Shown: one piece after another, positions 32,021 to 41,221 of the stretch
Numbering within the stretch: the first letter of the stretch is position 1
Layout: each line of letters opens with the position of its first letter
Origin: G020348385 sp964580235
Lineage (GTDB): Bacteria; Acidobacteriota; Aminicenantia; Aminicenantales; Aminicenantaceae
Assembly: GCA_964580235.1 (NCBI GenBank)
Contig: CAZOJY010000012.1
Span: 1 to 45,729 of the forward strand
Direction of reading: 5' to 3'
DNA: 45,729 nucleotides
Program-made: the position numbers and the translations under genes
Notes under the pieces: generated by a model
What the model saw: only the letters and a program-made list of their open reading frames with translations
Databases searched by the model: none
What the model was told of the DNA's origin: nothing

Positions 32021-33374
32021 GTTCCACTTTTTTCTTAAGGATCGTGACTTCTTCCTTAAAGACGTTTCCTCGTTCTTCAAAATTTTTAAACATGTCAAAA
32101 CTCGTACATCCAGGTGCTAAAAGAACGACCCCCTTCGGGGAGGCAGACAAATAGGCCAGATACACGGCCTCTTTCAAGTCAGAAGCTTCTTTCATCGGGA
32201 CTGTGTCGTCCAAAGACTTTTTTATCTTTTCCGTAGCCTCGCCGATAAGAACAATCGCCTTCACTCTTTCTTGAACGGATTCTCTCATCTGGACAAAATC
32301 TCCCCCCTTATCCCTTCCTCCAAGGATAAGAACGATGGGACTGACAAAACTCTGTATGGATTTTAGAGAGGCGTCGATGTTGGTCGCTTTGGAATCGTTG
32401 TAAAATTCCACATGTCCGAGTGCACCAACTTTTTCCAACCGGTGTTCGAGTCCTTTGAAGTCCTGTATGGATTTTTGTATGGAGGATATGGGAATTTTGA
32501 AAACGTGGCCAACCAAAGCGGAAGCCATGATGTTTTCGCGATTGTGAAGGCCAAACAGAAAAGTTTTATCTGGCCGGAGCAACTTTTCTTGTGTTTCATC
32601 TGCCAGAATGATCCAATCGTCTTGGACCCAGCATCCCCGGGAAACTTTTTGCTTCTGGCTGAAAGCATAGACCTGAAATATCCCCAGTTCCCTCAAGGCC
32701 CACACCCGCGGATCATCTCTGTTCAGGATGGCCGTGTCCTTCTCCTCATGAGAAAGGAGAAGATTTTTTTTGGATTGGTAGTAATCCTCAAAATCTGTGT
32801 GCCAGTCCAGATGGTCTGCTGTAATATTTAATAAAATGGAGAGGGCTGCTCGAAATTGTTTGATATACCTCAGTTGGAAGCTGGAAAGTTCTGTCACGAA
32901 TATATCATCGGGCTGACTTTTTTCAACAAAAGAGATCAGCGGTGTCCCGATGTTTCCTGCCAGATGGCTTTGTATTCCCCCTTCGAGAAGAATTTTGTGG
33001 GTGAGGGTGGCGGTTGTGGATTTTCCGTTGGTTCCTGTAATCCCTACGATTTTTCCTTTTAAATACCTGTAGGCCAGCTCGATTTCCGAGAGGATTTCCT
33101 TCCCCTTTTTTCTAGCTGCTTCCAGCTGAGGGATGTACGGGACTCCTGGGCTGGGAATAATCAATTCCGCATCCAGGAAGGATTGAAGTTTGTGGCCTCC
33201 AACCTCCACATCAGCCCCGGCCTTCCGCCAAAAATTTATCCTGTTGCCGAGGTTTTCAGGACGTGATCTTTCGCTGATCTTAACTTCCGCACCTCGCCGG
33301 ATGAGAAAATCACATACGGCTTCTCCCGTACGTCCCAAACCGACAACCAGCGTTTTAATTCCAAGTAAATCCAT
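32007..33374 (-). CDS. murD: UDP-N-acetylmuramoylalanine--D-glutamate ligase MurD
   Basis: MurD adds D-glutamate to UDP-MurNAc-L-Ala. The 455-aa protein has the N-terminal Rossmann motif KTLVVGLGRTGEAVCDFL, the ATP loop GITGTNGKSTTATL, NITADHLDWH, and in the C-terminal domain YNDSKATNIDASLKSI and ILGGRDKGGDF. One base separates its ATG from the mraY stop (TAAAATG). The C-terminal codons overlap one possible ftsW start. Confidence 0.96.
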   Translation of the reverse strand: MDLLGIKTLVVGLGRTGEAVCDFLIRRGAEVKISERSRPENLGNRINFWRKAGADVEVGGHKLQSFLDAELIIPSPGVPYIPQLEAARKKGKEILSEIELAYRYLKGKIVGITGTNGKSTTATLTHKILLEGGIQSHLAGNIGTPLISFVEKSQPDDIFVTELSSFQLRYIKQFRAALSILLNITADHLDWHTDFEDYYQSKKNLLLSHEEKDTAILNRDDPRVWALRELGIFQVYAFSQKQKVSRGCWVQDDWIILADETQEKLLRPDKTFLFGLHNRENIMASALVGHVFKIPISSIQKSIQDFKGLEHRLEKVGALGHVEFYNDSKATNIDASLKSIQSFVSPIVLILGGRDKGGDFVQMRESVQERVKAIVLIGEATEKIKKSLDDTVPMKEASDLKEAVYLAYLSASPKGVVLLAPGCTSFDMFKNFEERGNVFKEEVTILKKKVEHGKA

Positions 33375-33375
33375 T

Positions 33376-34464
33376 TTATCTCAGTTTTAATGTTGTTAAG
33401 CTGAAGAGGGCAAAGATAATGCCCAAGATCCAGAAACGGACAACAATTTTTTCTTCCGACCAGCCCAAAAGTTCGAAATGATGATGAAGAGGAGCCATTT
33501 TGAAAATCCTTTTTCCTCCGGAAAAACGAAAGTAAGAGACCTGAAGGAGAACAGAAAGAGCTTCCAGGATGAAAACACCTGCCACCATGAACAGAAGGAA
33601 TTCTTGTTTGATCAATATGGCGATGGCACCGATGCTCCCTCCCAATGACAATGCGCCCACATCTCCCATAAAAACCTGGGCAGGATGGCAGTTAAACCAC
33701 ATAAAACCCAAACAGGCGCCTGTCATGGCACCTGCGAATATGGTGAGTTCTGATGCTTGGGCAACACGGAAAATATTGAGATATTCCGAAAAATCCGCGC
33801 GCCCGGCTAAATAGCATAAAACTGTGAAGGCACTGACGCTTATCAGAGTCAGACCGATAGCCAATCCATCTAATCCGTCGGCGAGATTGACGGAATTGGA
33901 TGAGCTGACAAGAATGAGTATGATCCATGGGAGATAGGCCCATCCCAGATATGGAACCCATTTTTTAAAAAATGGAAGGCTTAGATGGAGGTCAAACTTG
34001 CCCTGGAATCCTAAGTAAACAAAGACAAAACCGAGCAGGCCGGCCAACAGGATCTGAAAGATAAACTTGTGTTGGATGATCAAACCTCTCGATTTGTGCT
34101 TTTTGATTTTTAAATAGTCATCCCAGAACCCGAGAATCCCGAACAGAAACATAGTGCTCATAGCGAGCAAGACATGCGTGTTGCTGAGATCTGCCCAGAG
34201 AAGAGTAGGGATCAGGGTTGAGGCGATGATCAGAATCCCTCCCATCGAGGGTGTGCCTTTTTTGTTTTGATGACTCTCAGGACCATACGGGCTGATTTCT
34301 TCCCCCAGGTGGAATTTTTTTAACATTCTGATCACCCATGGGCCCAGCATAAAAGAAATGAGCATGGCCGTTATCCCTGCTAAAGCGATCCTGACCGTGT
34401 AATATCCAAACGGATTAAACAGGATGGAAAATTTCTTGAGCGGTGCCAATAGCCAGTACAACAT
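33376..34464 (-). CDS. mraY: Phospho-MurNAc-pentapeptide translocase MraY
   Basis: MraY makes lipid I from UDP-MurNAc-pentapeptide and undecaprenyl phosphate in the cytoplasmic membrane. The 362-aa protein has ten predicted membrane helices. Diagnostic segments are KKGTPSMGGILI, FWDDYLKIKKHKSRGL, NSVNLADGLDGLAIG, FMGDVGALSLGG and the histidine-rich loop MAPLHHHFELLGWSE. The start is one base after the murF stop (TGACATG). Confidence 0.96.
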   Translation of the reverse strand: MLYWLLAPLKKFSILFNPFGYYTVRIALAGITAMLISFMLGPWVIRMLKKFHLGEEISPYGPESHQNKKGTPSMGGILIIASTLIPTLLWADLSNTHVLLAMSTMFLFGILGFWDDYLKIKKHKSRGLIIQHKFIFQILLAGLLGFVFVYLGFQGKFDLHLSLPFFKKWVPYLGWAYLPWIILILVSSSNSVNLADGLDGLAIGLTLISVSAFTVLCYLAGRADFSEYLNIFRVAQASELTIFAGAMTGACLGFMWFNCHPAQVFMGDVGALSLGGSIGAIAILIKQEFLLFMVAGVFILEALSVLLQVSYFRFSGGKRIFKMAPLHHHFELLGWSEEKIVVRFWILGIIFALFSLTTLKLR

Positions 34465-34465
34465 G

Positions 34466-35848
34466 TCAGCTTTCCTTTTCTTTTAGCCTTTCAACGATTA
34501 TTTCTGTTTTTATTCCGCGGGATCCTTTGACCAACACCATATCTCCCGGTTTAAGGAACGATGGGACATGATTTGCCGCCTCTTCGGAATTTTCGAAGGA
34601 GGCGATCTGCTTCCCGTTCATTCCCGCCTGAAGGGCTCCTTCTGCCATGTGGCGGCTGAGAGGTCCGATCGTGATGAGCAGGTCCCATGTGAGCTTCTGC
34701 ACATTTTTTCCTGCTTCGAGATGGTAGGCGGTCTGGGCTCTGCCAAGTTCCAACATGTCTCCCAGAACAGCCACTTTTCTTTTAGCCTCCAGCTTGGAAA
34801 GATCCTTGAGTGCAGACTCCAGTGCGGCAGGATTCGAATTGTAAGAATCATCGATCAGAGTGATATTGTTCCGAAGATGATGAATCTCTCCGCGCATCGG
34901 AAAGGGTTTCAGGATTTTTGTCTGTGCGAGGATGTCGTCAATCGGTGTGGAGAAAGCATAGGCAACACTTGAGGCGGCGAGATAATTATACAGGAAACTT
35001 TTATAGACAAACGGGATAACCGTTTTGTTCCTTTTTTTGCCGTAGATGAGATCAAAAGATATCCCCTGATATCCTTTTCTCTGGACGTTTTCTGCCCGGA
35101 TGTTACAGCCTTCAGATAGGCCAAAAAAGATTTTAGTTCCAGCCCATTCCTCAGCAATTTTTTGAACGGCTGGATCATCTCCATTGAGTATGGCCGTTCC
35201 TTTTTGGTTCATCCCAGCGAGCATTTCCTTTTTTGCCGAAGCAATTTCTGCGATACCGCTAAAAAACTCTAGGTGGACGGGATGGATGTTGATTATCACG
35301 GCAATATCAGGGGGAGCGATTTGTGTAAGGCGGGTTATTTCTCCCGGGGCACTCATGCCCATCTCTAAAACAGCAACCTCATTTTCCTGCTGAAGTTTCA
35401 GGATAGAGAGAGGAAGACCGATGTGGTTGTTGTAGTTTCCTTCTGATTTGAGAACCTCGAAATTTCGGCTCAACAGGGCTGATGCAAGCTCCTTTGTGGT
35501 GGTCTTTCCGATGCTTCCTGTAATCCCAACGACTTTCACCGGGTGGGTGCGCAGGACTTTTTCAGCGAGTGTTTGAAGAGCAAACAGGGTATCGTTCACG
35601 TGGATCAATGCCATGTCAGGCTTAGGAGGAATGATGGACTCGGAGATGACAGCTCCTGCCGCTCCCTTTTGGGCTGCATCAGCAATGTAGGTATGTCCAT
35701 TTCGTTGAGCCACTAGGGCAAAAAAGAGCTCTCCCGGTTGGCTTATCCGAGAGTCGATGTTGAAATTTCGGAACACAACCGAAGGCAAACCTTGGAGGAT
35801 TTTTCCTCCGGTTTTTTCTGCAATCTCGTTCAGATTAAGCTCAACCAA
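34466..35848 (-). CDS. murF: UDP-MurNAc-tripeptide--D-Ala-D-Ala ligase MurF
   Basis: MurF attaches D-Ala-D-Ala to finish the peptidoglycan precursor. The 460-aa protein has the ATP loop GITGSIGKTTTKELAS, EGNYNNHIGLPLSIL, VLEMGMSAPGEI, and DDSYNSNPAALESAL in the C-terminal half. The start is TTG at 35848, overlapping the murE end by 8 bases; an AAGGAG lies about 12 bases upstream, which is rather far. ddl, which would supply its substrate, is not in this operon. Confidence 0.95.
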   Translation of the reverse strand: MVELNLNEIAEKTGGKILQGLPSVVFRNFNIDSRISQPGELFFALVAQRNGHTYIADAAQKGAAGAVISESIIPPKPDMALIHVNDTLFALQTLAEKVLRTHPVKVVGITGSIGKTTTKELASALLSRNFEVLKSEGNYNNHIGLPLSILKLQQENEVAVLEMGMSAPGEITRLTQIAPPDIAVIINIHPVHLEFFSGIAEIASAKKEMLAGMNQKGTAILNGDDPAVQKIAEEWAGTKIFFGLSEGCNIRAENVQRKGYQGISFDLIYGKKRNKTVIPFVYKSFLYNYLAASSVAYAFSTPIDDILAQTKILKPFPMRGEIHHLRNNITLIDDSYNSNPAALESALKDLSKLEAKRKVAVLGDMLELGRAQTAYHLEAGKNVQKLTWDLLITIGPLSRHMAEGALQAGMNGKQIASFENSEEAANHVPSFLKPGDMVLVKGSRGIKTEIIVERLKEKES

Positions 35849-37319
35849 TTTGAGTCGTTCTCCTTTTTTTTAGCAGTTCCTGGATAACCTCAGTGTCGCT
35901 GAAATGGATCACCCGGTTTTTGATGATTTGATAGTCTTCATGCCCTTTTCCAGCAACAAGGATGTAGTCACTGGGTTGGCCTATAGCCAGAGCACGGCTG
36001 ATGGCTTCTTTCCTGTCGGGGATAACTTCATACTGATTGCTGCCCGATTTTTTCATTCCCCTCTCGATTTCTGCAATGATGGCTAAAGGGTCCTCTGAAC
36101 GTGGGTTGTCCGAGGTAATGATGGAATAGTCGGCCAATCTTCCGGCAGCCTCTCCCATCCGAGATCTCTTGGATTTGTCCCTGTCCCCGCCAGCCCCAAA
36201 GACCAAAATGGTTTTTTTGGTGGCAAATTTTTTGGCGGTTTCAAGCAGCTGACGCAGGGCATCATCATTATGGGCGTAGTCCACGAAGATGTGGAGGCCG
36301 ACGGAATTTTTAATTGCCTCGAACCTACCCGGAATTCCTTGGAGGCCAGCAATCCCAGAGGTAATTTTGGATTCAGGAATTTTAAGGATCAGAGAAGTTG
36401 CAACCGCTGCAAGAATGTTATACAAATTTGGACGACCCAGAAGGGAAGAGGATATTCTCATTTTTCCGGCTGGATATCTAACCACCAATTCTATTCCCTT
36501 TTCCGAGATGGAAAACTCCTCGGCACGAACCAACACTCTCGGCTCCAGTCCGTATGTGATAGCCCCCAAGTGGAGTTCTTCGATTAATCTTCTCCCCCAA
36601 ACATTGTCTGCGTTGATCACGGCCATCATCTTTTTTTGTGTTGGAAGAAAAAAGAGCTTTTTTTTCGCCTCGAAGTATCTGTCCATGGTTTGATGATAAT
36701 CTAGGTGTTCGCCGCTCAAATTGGTGAAGATGGCTGCATCAAAATCTACGCCGGTAACCCGTTGCAGCTCAAGAGAATGTGATGAAACCTCCACCACACA
36801 ATGAGTGGCATTTTGATCAACCATGCTGTGCATAAGGTGCTGTAAATCGGGGGCTTCAGGTGTTGTTCTTTGGGCCGTTATACTTAAGCCCGGACCTCTG
36901 TAGGAAATCGTTCCGATGACTCCCGGCGAAAATCCAGCGGTCTTGAGTATGGTCTCGAGCAGGTAGCTGATCGTTGTTTTCCCTTTAGTGCCGGTTATCC
37001 CGACCACCTGGAGTTTACGGGATGGGTGGTGGAAAAAGTTGGCAGAGCAAAGGGCCAGAGCTTTTCGTGATTCTTGAACTTGGATCCAGTTGATATCGAA
37101 TTCCGAGGGCTTCGATCTCTCGGAGAGAATAGCTGAGGCCCCCTTTGACATGGCCTCGGGAATGAAATGAAAGCCATCTTGTTTTTCACCTCTTAAGGCT
37201 GCAAAAAGATACCTGGTTTTAACCGATCGAGATGAATAGGCAATGCCTTTGATCTCCTCATCCGCATTCCCATGGAATTGCATTACCGGAATGTCCTTGA
37301 GCAAATTTTTAATTTTCAT
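35841..37319 (-). CDS. murE: UDP-MurNAc-L-Ala-D-Glu--meso-diaminopimelate ligase MurE
   Basis: MurE adds the third amino acid of the stem peptide. The 492-aa protein has the ATP loop GITGTKGKTTISYLLE, TNLSGEHLDYH, DYAHNDDALRQLLE and the specificity motif TSDNPRSEDP. DNPR is the signature of meso-diaminopimelate-adding enzymes, so the cell wall is of the Gram-negative type. It starts within ATGA of the ftsI end. Confidence 0.96.
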   Translation of the reverse strand: MKIKNLLKDIPVMQFHGNADEEIKGIAYSSRSVKTRYLFAALRGEKQDGFHFIPEAMSKGASAILSERSKPSEFDINWIQVQESRKALALCSANFFHHPSRKLQVVGITGTKGKTTISYLLETILKTAGFSPGVIGTISYRGPGLSITAQRTTPEAPDLQHLMHSMVDQNATHCVVEVSSHSLELQRVTGVDFDAAIFTNLSGEHLDYHQTMDRYFEAKKKLFFLPTQKKMMAVINADNVWGRRLIEELHLGAITYGLEPRVLVRAEEFSISEKGIELVVRYPAGKMRISSSLLGRPNLYNILAAVATSLILKIPESKITSGIAGLQGIPGRFEAIKNSVGLHIFVDYAHNDDALRQLLETAKKFATKKTILVFGAGGDRDKSKRSRMGEAAGRLADYSIITSDNPRSEDPLAIIAEIERGMKKSGSNQYEVIPDRKEAISRALAIGQPSDYILVAGKGHEDYQIIKNRVIHFSDTEVIQELLKKRRTTQIG

Positions 37320-39064
37320 TTACCTTGCTCACTCCTAATTCTTGATGCAATCAGGGTATTGAGAAGTTTTTTTTGAGGTGAAATGCACAGATATCGCAGG
37401 ATTTTTTTTGCGGTTTCCCGAAAAACGGGAGCAGCCACTTGGCCGCCATAAAAAGATCCTTTAGGATCGTCAATGACCACGATCATCGAAAAAAGCGGCT
37501 TCTCTTTTTCAACCACACCCACAAAAGAGGCCACATGCGCTGTTGATAAATATTTTTTTGAAATCGGATCATATTTTTGTGCCGTGCCCGTCTTTCCGGA
37601 AACAAAGAAACCCGGTATTTGTGCCGCTTTTCCAGTTCCTGAGGCAACTACTTCGAGCAGGATTTTGTGCACGATTGCTGCGGTCTTTTCTGAAATGGCC
37701 CGTTTGTAAGACAGAGGAGAAAGAGTTTCTGTCTCTGATCCGTGAATTTTCTGGACTATCCTGGGGGGAATGATGACTCCTTTATTGGCGATGATATTGA
37801 GAGCCTGGAGCATCTGGATAGGGGTCACAGAGATTTCATATCCAATGGCATGGGAGGCAACAGAGATTTTTGTCCATCTCTCCAAAGGATTAAGAAGGCC
37901 TCTTTCCTCTGCCGGGAGGTCGATCCCTGTTCTTTGGCCAAATCCAAACCGCTTGATAGCCATGAACAGATTTTCCTTGCCGATCCGCTTTCCTATGAGG
38001 ATGGCTCCGACGTTCGAAGAGTGGATGAAAACCTCAGGAAAAGCAAGAATGCCAAATCGCTTATGATCCCAAAATGTATTTCCGGCATAAACAACATATC
38101 CTGAGCTACAGTCAAAGATTTCTGTGAAGTCCACGCTGTTATTCTCCACGGCTGCTGACAAAGTGATGATTTTGAACGTCGAGCCAGGATCATAGACGTG
38201 GTGCACGGCGTTGTTTCTGTCAAGTTTTGTGGGTGGATTAGGCGGGTGGTTGAGGTCATATGTGGGATAATTTGTCATTGCCAGAATATCTCCGCTTAAA
38301 GGTTCAGAAATGATGATCGTGCCCCATCCAGCATGGCTTTTCAAAACAGCATTTTTGAGCTCTTGTTCGGCAATATATTGAATGGTCTCATCGAGAGTTA
38401 AAACCAGATCTTTCCCATCCACCGGAGCCTTAAGCCGTTCAAAATGATACCTTCTCCTCTTGGCATCCCTTAAAATGAGGTCCTCTCCCTCTATCCCCTG
38501 GAGTATTTGGTTATATTTGTATTCGATTCCGCTGACGCCCTTCTCGTCGATATCGACTCTGCCAAGGACATGAGCCGCCCGCGCCCCCTGAGGATAAAAT
38601 CTCTTTGTTTCTTCCATCAGGTATATTCCGCTGAGCTTCTTTTTTCTGACCAGATTGGCTTTTTGCTCTTCGATTTTCCGCGCGAGCCATATAAAATTTG
38701 CATCTTTATCGATTTGCGTCCTGATGGCTTTGAGTTTGTTAGGAAATAACTGCAAAATTCGTCCAATTTCCTTTGCTCTTTTCCATTGAGCGGAATGAGA
38801 TTCCCCATCCAAAGGATGGAAAAAGACAGAATACCGGGGCACGCTGCGAGCCAGAATGGTCATGTTTCTGTCAAAGATGGATCCTCTTTTGGGGCTGATC
38901 TTGGTTTTATTCTGGTTTTGCTGTATAGCTTCAGCTTTCAGCTTCACATGATCGATTACCTGGAGCTGGATAAGACGGGACACAATTATTCCCATCCATA
39001 GAATGGATAGGACGGCAAGAAAATATGTGCGTTTTTTGGCTTTATTCTGGTGATAGCTTTTCAT
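37316..39064 (-). CDS. ftsI: Septal penicillin-binding protein FtsI (PBP3, class B)
   Basis: FtsI is the DD-transpeptidase that cross-links septal peptidoglycan. The 582-aa protein starts at 39064, just after ftsL; a start 39 bases upstream inside ftsL is possible. It has one N-terminal membrane helix (TYFLAVLSILWMGIIVSRLI), a pedestal domain with SPKRGSIFDRN, and the catalytic motifs SxxK in DPGSTFKIITLSA, SxN in IHSSNVGAI and KTG in FVSGKTGTAQKY. No PASTA domains follow. It pairs with FtsW. Confidence 0.95.
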   Translation of the reverse strand: MKSYHQNKAKKRTYFLAVLSILWMGIIVSRLIQLQVIDHVKLKAEAIQQNQNKTKISPKRGSIFDRNMTILARSVPRYSVFFHPLDGESHSAQWKRAKEIGRILQLFPNKLKAIRTQIDKDANFIWLARKIEEQKANLVRKKKLSGIYLMEETKRFYPQGARAAHVLGRVDIDEKGVSGIEYKYNQILQGIEGEDLILRDAKRRRYHFERLKAPVDGKDLVLTLDETIQYIAEQELKNAVLKSHAGWGTIIISEPLSGDILAMTNYPTYDLNHPPNPPTKLDRNNAVHHVYDPGSTFKIITLSAAVENNSVDFTEIFDCSSGYVVYAGNTFWDHKRFGILAFPEVFIHSSNVGAILIGKRIGKENLFMAIKRFGFGQRTGIDLPAEERGLLNPLERWTKISVASHAIGYEISVTPIQMLQALNIIANKGVIIPPRIVQKIHGSETETLSPLSYKRAISEKTAAIVHKILLEVVASGTGKAAQIPGFFVSGKTGTAQKYDPISKKYLSTAHVASFVGVVEKEKPLFSMIVVIDDPKGSFYGGQVAAPVFRETAKKILRYLCISPQKKLLNTLIASRIRSEQGK

Positions 39065-39071
39065 TATGTTC

Positions 39072-39371
39072 TTACTGCTCTTTATCGATGTTCTGATAGA
39101 CAATCTGGCCCTCAGCAGGTTCAGTCAATTTCAGTTTATCCCTTGCGATGCGTTCCACACGATTGAGCGTGAGGAGACTCGATTTAACGGTCTCCAGTTT
39201 TTCCACATCCTTCTCAAGTTCGACCACTCGGTGCTCTAATTCTGCTGTGCTGTAGCCAAGGCTCACTGATTCTGTTTGGTGCCAGACATAAATGCTGAGG
39301 ATGAGAAGGGCAAAAAGTGTGCAGGCGATTCCGATGAGGATCTCTTTCCTGCGGAATTTTTTTCTGACCAT
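39072..39371 (-). CDS. ftsL: Cell division protein FtsL
   Basis: This 99-aa bitopic protein has a short basic N-terminus, one membrane helix (ILIGIACTLFALLILSIYVW) and a periplasmic leucine-zipper-like coiled coil (TAELEHRVVELEKDVEKLET). Size and position between rsmH and ftsI identify it, since FtsL sequences are poorly conserved. It overlaps the rsmH stop by one base (TGATG). In other bacteria it forms the FtsQLB complex. Confidence 0.85.
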   Translation of the reverse strand: MVRKKFRRKEILIGIACTLFALLILSIYVWHQTESVSLGYSTAELEHRVVELEKDVEKLETVKSSLLTLNRVERIARDKLKLTEPAEGQIVYQNIDKEQ

Positions 39372-40267
39372 CAGCGTCGTTCTCCTGCTCTCAGTTTGGC
39401 TGATCGAGCCCGCGAATTTTCCGCAATTTCCCTTTCGGTGGGTATGACAGGTTTTTTGGTCAGTATTTTCAAAAGGGGCTTGTTCGTATTTTGTTCTGCC
39501 AGTCGATGGAAGGTCCTCTTGACAATCCTGTCTTCGAGTGAGTGGAAGGAGATCGCAACGATTCGAGCTCCTTTTGATATTTTGATGATAATAGTTTCCA
39601 GAAAATCAGCAAGGCCTTTGAGTTCGTGATTGACCTCAATCCGAATTGCCTGAAATACTTTGGCTGCAGGATGGATTTTTCCTCTCTGAGGTCTCCAACG
39701 GCAAACTTCTTCAACAAGCTGGCGAAGCTCTGTCGTTTTTTCAATTTTTTTGATTTTTCTCCGGGAGACAATTTCTCTAGCGAGCAGTTTTGCCTGACGA
39801 AGCTCACCGTATTGTCTGAGGATTTCTGCGAGTTTGTGTTCCGAGTATTTATCGAGAATTTTGGCAGCCGTGGTCTTGTTGCGCAGGTCCATTCGCATAT
39901 CCAGGGGGCCCTCCATGTTGAAACTGAATCCCCTGGCGGGCGAATCTAGCTGGAAGGAAGAAAACCCCAGGTCAAGGAGAATTCCGTTCACATGGGAAAA
40001 ATCCACATCGAGTTCCGGCAGATATCGAAAATCCGACTGATAAAGACTGACCCTATCTGAATAGTGTTGGAGTCGGTTCCTTGCCTCTAAAAGAGCGCTT
40101 TCATCTATGTCGAATCCGATGACTTCAGCATCGGAATTTCTCTTCAGGATTTCAAGCGTATGTCCCCCTTGCCCAATCGTACAATCAACATACAATCCTT
40201 TTCTTCCGACATCCAAATATTCCATGACTTCTTCCAAAAGGACGGGAATGTGGGAGCTTCCGATCAT
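39371..40267 (-). CDS. rsmH: 16S rRNA m4C1402 methyltransferase RsmH
   Basis: RsmH methylates N4 of C1402 in 16S rRNA. The 298-aa protein starts HIPVLLEEVMEYL, has the SAM-binding VDCTIGQGGHTLEIL, GFDIDESAL, the LDLGFSSFQLDSPARGFSF motif and the C-terminal VAISFHSLEDRIVKRTF. It overlaps mraZ by 4 bases (ATGA). Confidence 0.96.
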   Translation of the reverse strand: MIGSSHIPVLLEEVMEYLDVGRKGLYVDCTIGQGGHTLEILKRNSDAEVIGFDIDESALLEARNRLQHYSDRVSLYQSDFRYLPELDVDFSHVNGILLDLGFSSFQLDSPARGFSFNMEGPLDMRMDLRNKTTAAKILDKYSEHKLAEILRQYGELRQAKLLAREIVSRRKIKKIEKTTELRQLVEEVCRWRPQRGKIHPAAKVFQAIRIEVNHELKGLADFLETIIIKISKGARIVAISFHSLEDRIVKRTFHRLAEQNTNKPLLKILTKKPVIPTEREIAENSRARSAKLRAGERR

Positions 40268-40731
40268 ACCTTCTTGTCTTGGGACATAAGCTCCGCGATG
40301 TTTTCAAAGTCTTCATCGGTGAGAGGCTTTTCTCCAAGCGTTTCTTCAAGTAAAGTCTTGTTCCAGATTTCTAGATGATTGGAAAGGCCGATGACCTCCA
40401 CTTCATCTTCGAGTTTCGCCTTATCTCTCAATAATTGATTGATCAAGATGCGGCCTTTCGAGTCTATTCGATATTTTGTGCCTTTTGAGTTTACCCGGAT
40501 CAGCAGCCTTCTGATAGCGGGTTTGAAATGATAGGCGCCTTCTCCTGCAATTCCTGTCAGGCTGTTCCAGACGGGAAGGGGATAGATTTGAACGGCTTCA
40601 TCCGTAAGCGAGGTGATAAAAAGTTCTTTGCCGTATTCTTCTTCGATGGCAGCGCGGAATTTTTCTGGTATTTTTATTCGGCCACTTTTGTCGAACCGTG
40701 CAGCATAACTTCCGATTAACGTGTTTCCCAT
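40264..40731 (-). CDS. mraZ: Division/cell-wall operon regulator MraZ
   Basis: MraZ is an AbrB/MazE-like DNA-binding protein that represses the dcw operon. The 155-aa protein carries two copies of the fold, the first with YAARFDKSGRIKIPEKFRAAI and the second with KYRIDSKGRILINQLLRDKA. It starts at 40731, where the ATG forms part of the last operator repeat; the middle repeat (CGGGA) may serve as its ribosome-binding site. It is the first gene of a 15-gene run reaching hutI. Confidence 0.95.
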   Translation of the reverse strand: MGNTLIGSYAARFDKSGRIKIPEKFRAAIEEEYGKELFITSLTDEAVQIYPLPVWNSLTGIAGEGAYHFKPAIRRLLIRVNSKGTKYRIDSKGRILINQLLRDKAKLEDEVEVIGLSNHLEIWNKTLLEETLGEKPLTDEDFENIAELMSQDKKV

Positions 40732-40750
40732 TTTGTCCCGTTTTGTCCCA
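40726..40750 (-). promoter_or_regulatory. Triple MraZ operator
   Basis: On the minus strand the sequence reads TGGGA-CAAAA-CGGGA-CAAAA-TGGGA: three repeats, each separated by an identical 5-base spacer. This is the TGGGN-N5 pattern known for MraZ binding. The last repeat includes the TG of the mraZ start codon, so bound MraZ would cover both the early transcribed region and the translation start. Confidence 0.85.
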
Positions 40751-40760
40751 TTTTTAGTAA

Positions 40761-40789
40761 AATATATTTATTATATAACTCTATGTCAA
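40761..40789 (-). promoter_or_regulatory. Sigma70 promoter of the dcw operon
   Basis: Minus-strand TTGACA (40789-40784) and TATATT (40766-40761) are 17 bases apart. Predicted transcription starts near 40754, directly before the MraZ repeats. The rest of the 216-base gap up to the DUF2007 gene shows no other gene. Confidence 0.8.
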
Positions 40790-40947
40790 GGAAAAAGTTG
40801 AAAAAGTCCGGTATAAATTTATTATTTTCTATATATTGGGGGAAATGGGATGAGCATACCAAATGCAGGCGTACTTGAAGAAAAAAAATGCTGGGGGAAA
40901 GCAGGGGGCAAAAAGGAAGGAGATCAGGTCGTAAAAGAGGCTATGGC

Positions 40948-41205
40948 CTACTCTATTTGGCGAGATGTGAGAAGTTTTTTGGCAAGGACAAAATCTTTTT
41001 CAGGGACGAGGATTTTGATCTCTCCCAGGCCGTCCATCGAAAACGGATGAACAGAATGAACCACCAGGCCTTTGAGCAGGCATGGGATGCCATGACTTTT
41101 GAGGAAGCTTTTTACGACTTCTGCTTCGGCAGATCCCCATGCGCTGTAGACTTCCTTAAATTCAGATTCTGGTTCCTGAGATGTATTGTTCTTCTGGTCA
41201 GTCAT
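40948..41205 (-). CDS. DUF2007-family protein (85 aa)
   Basis: From the ATG at 41205 the protein has a short polar leader and then the DUF2007 domain: FKEVYSAWGSAEAEVVKSFL, SHGIPCLLKG and IKILVPEKDFVLAKKLL. Members are small alpha/beta proteins sometimes annotated as signal-transducing or prolyl-tRNA-related; their function is not known. The start is 16 bases after the Nudix stop with no clear ribosome-binding site; an earlier ATG inside the Nudix gene is possible. It is the last gene of the fbp-nudix-DUF2007 run. Confidence 0.78.
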   Translation of the reverse strand: MTDQKNNTSQEPESEFKEVYSAWGSAEAEVVKSFLKSHGIPCLLKGLVVHSVHPFSMDGLGEIKILVPEKDFVLAKKLLTSRQIE

Positions 41206-41221
41206 GTTTTTACAAACATCT

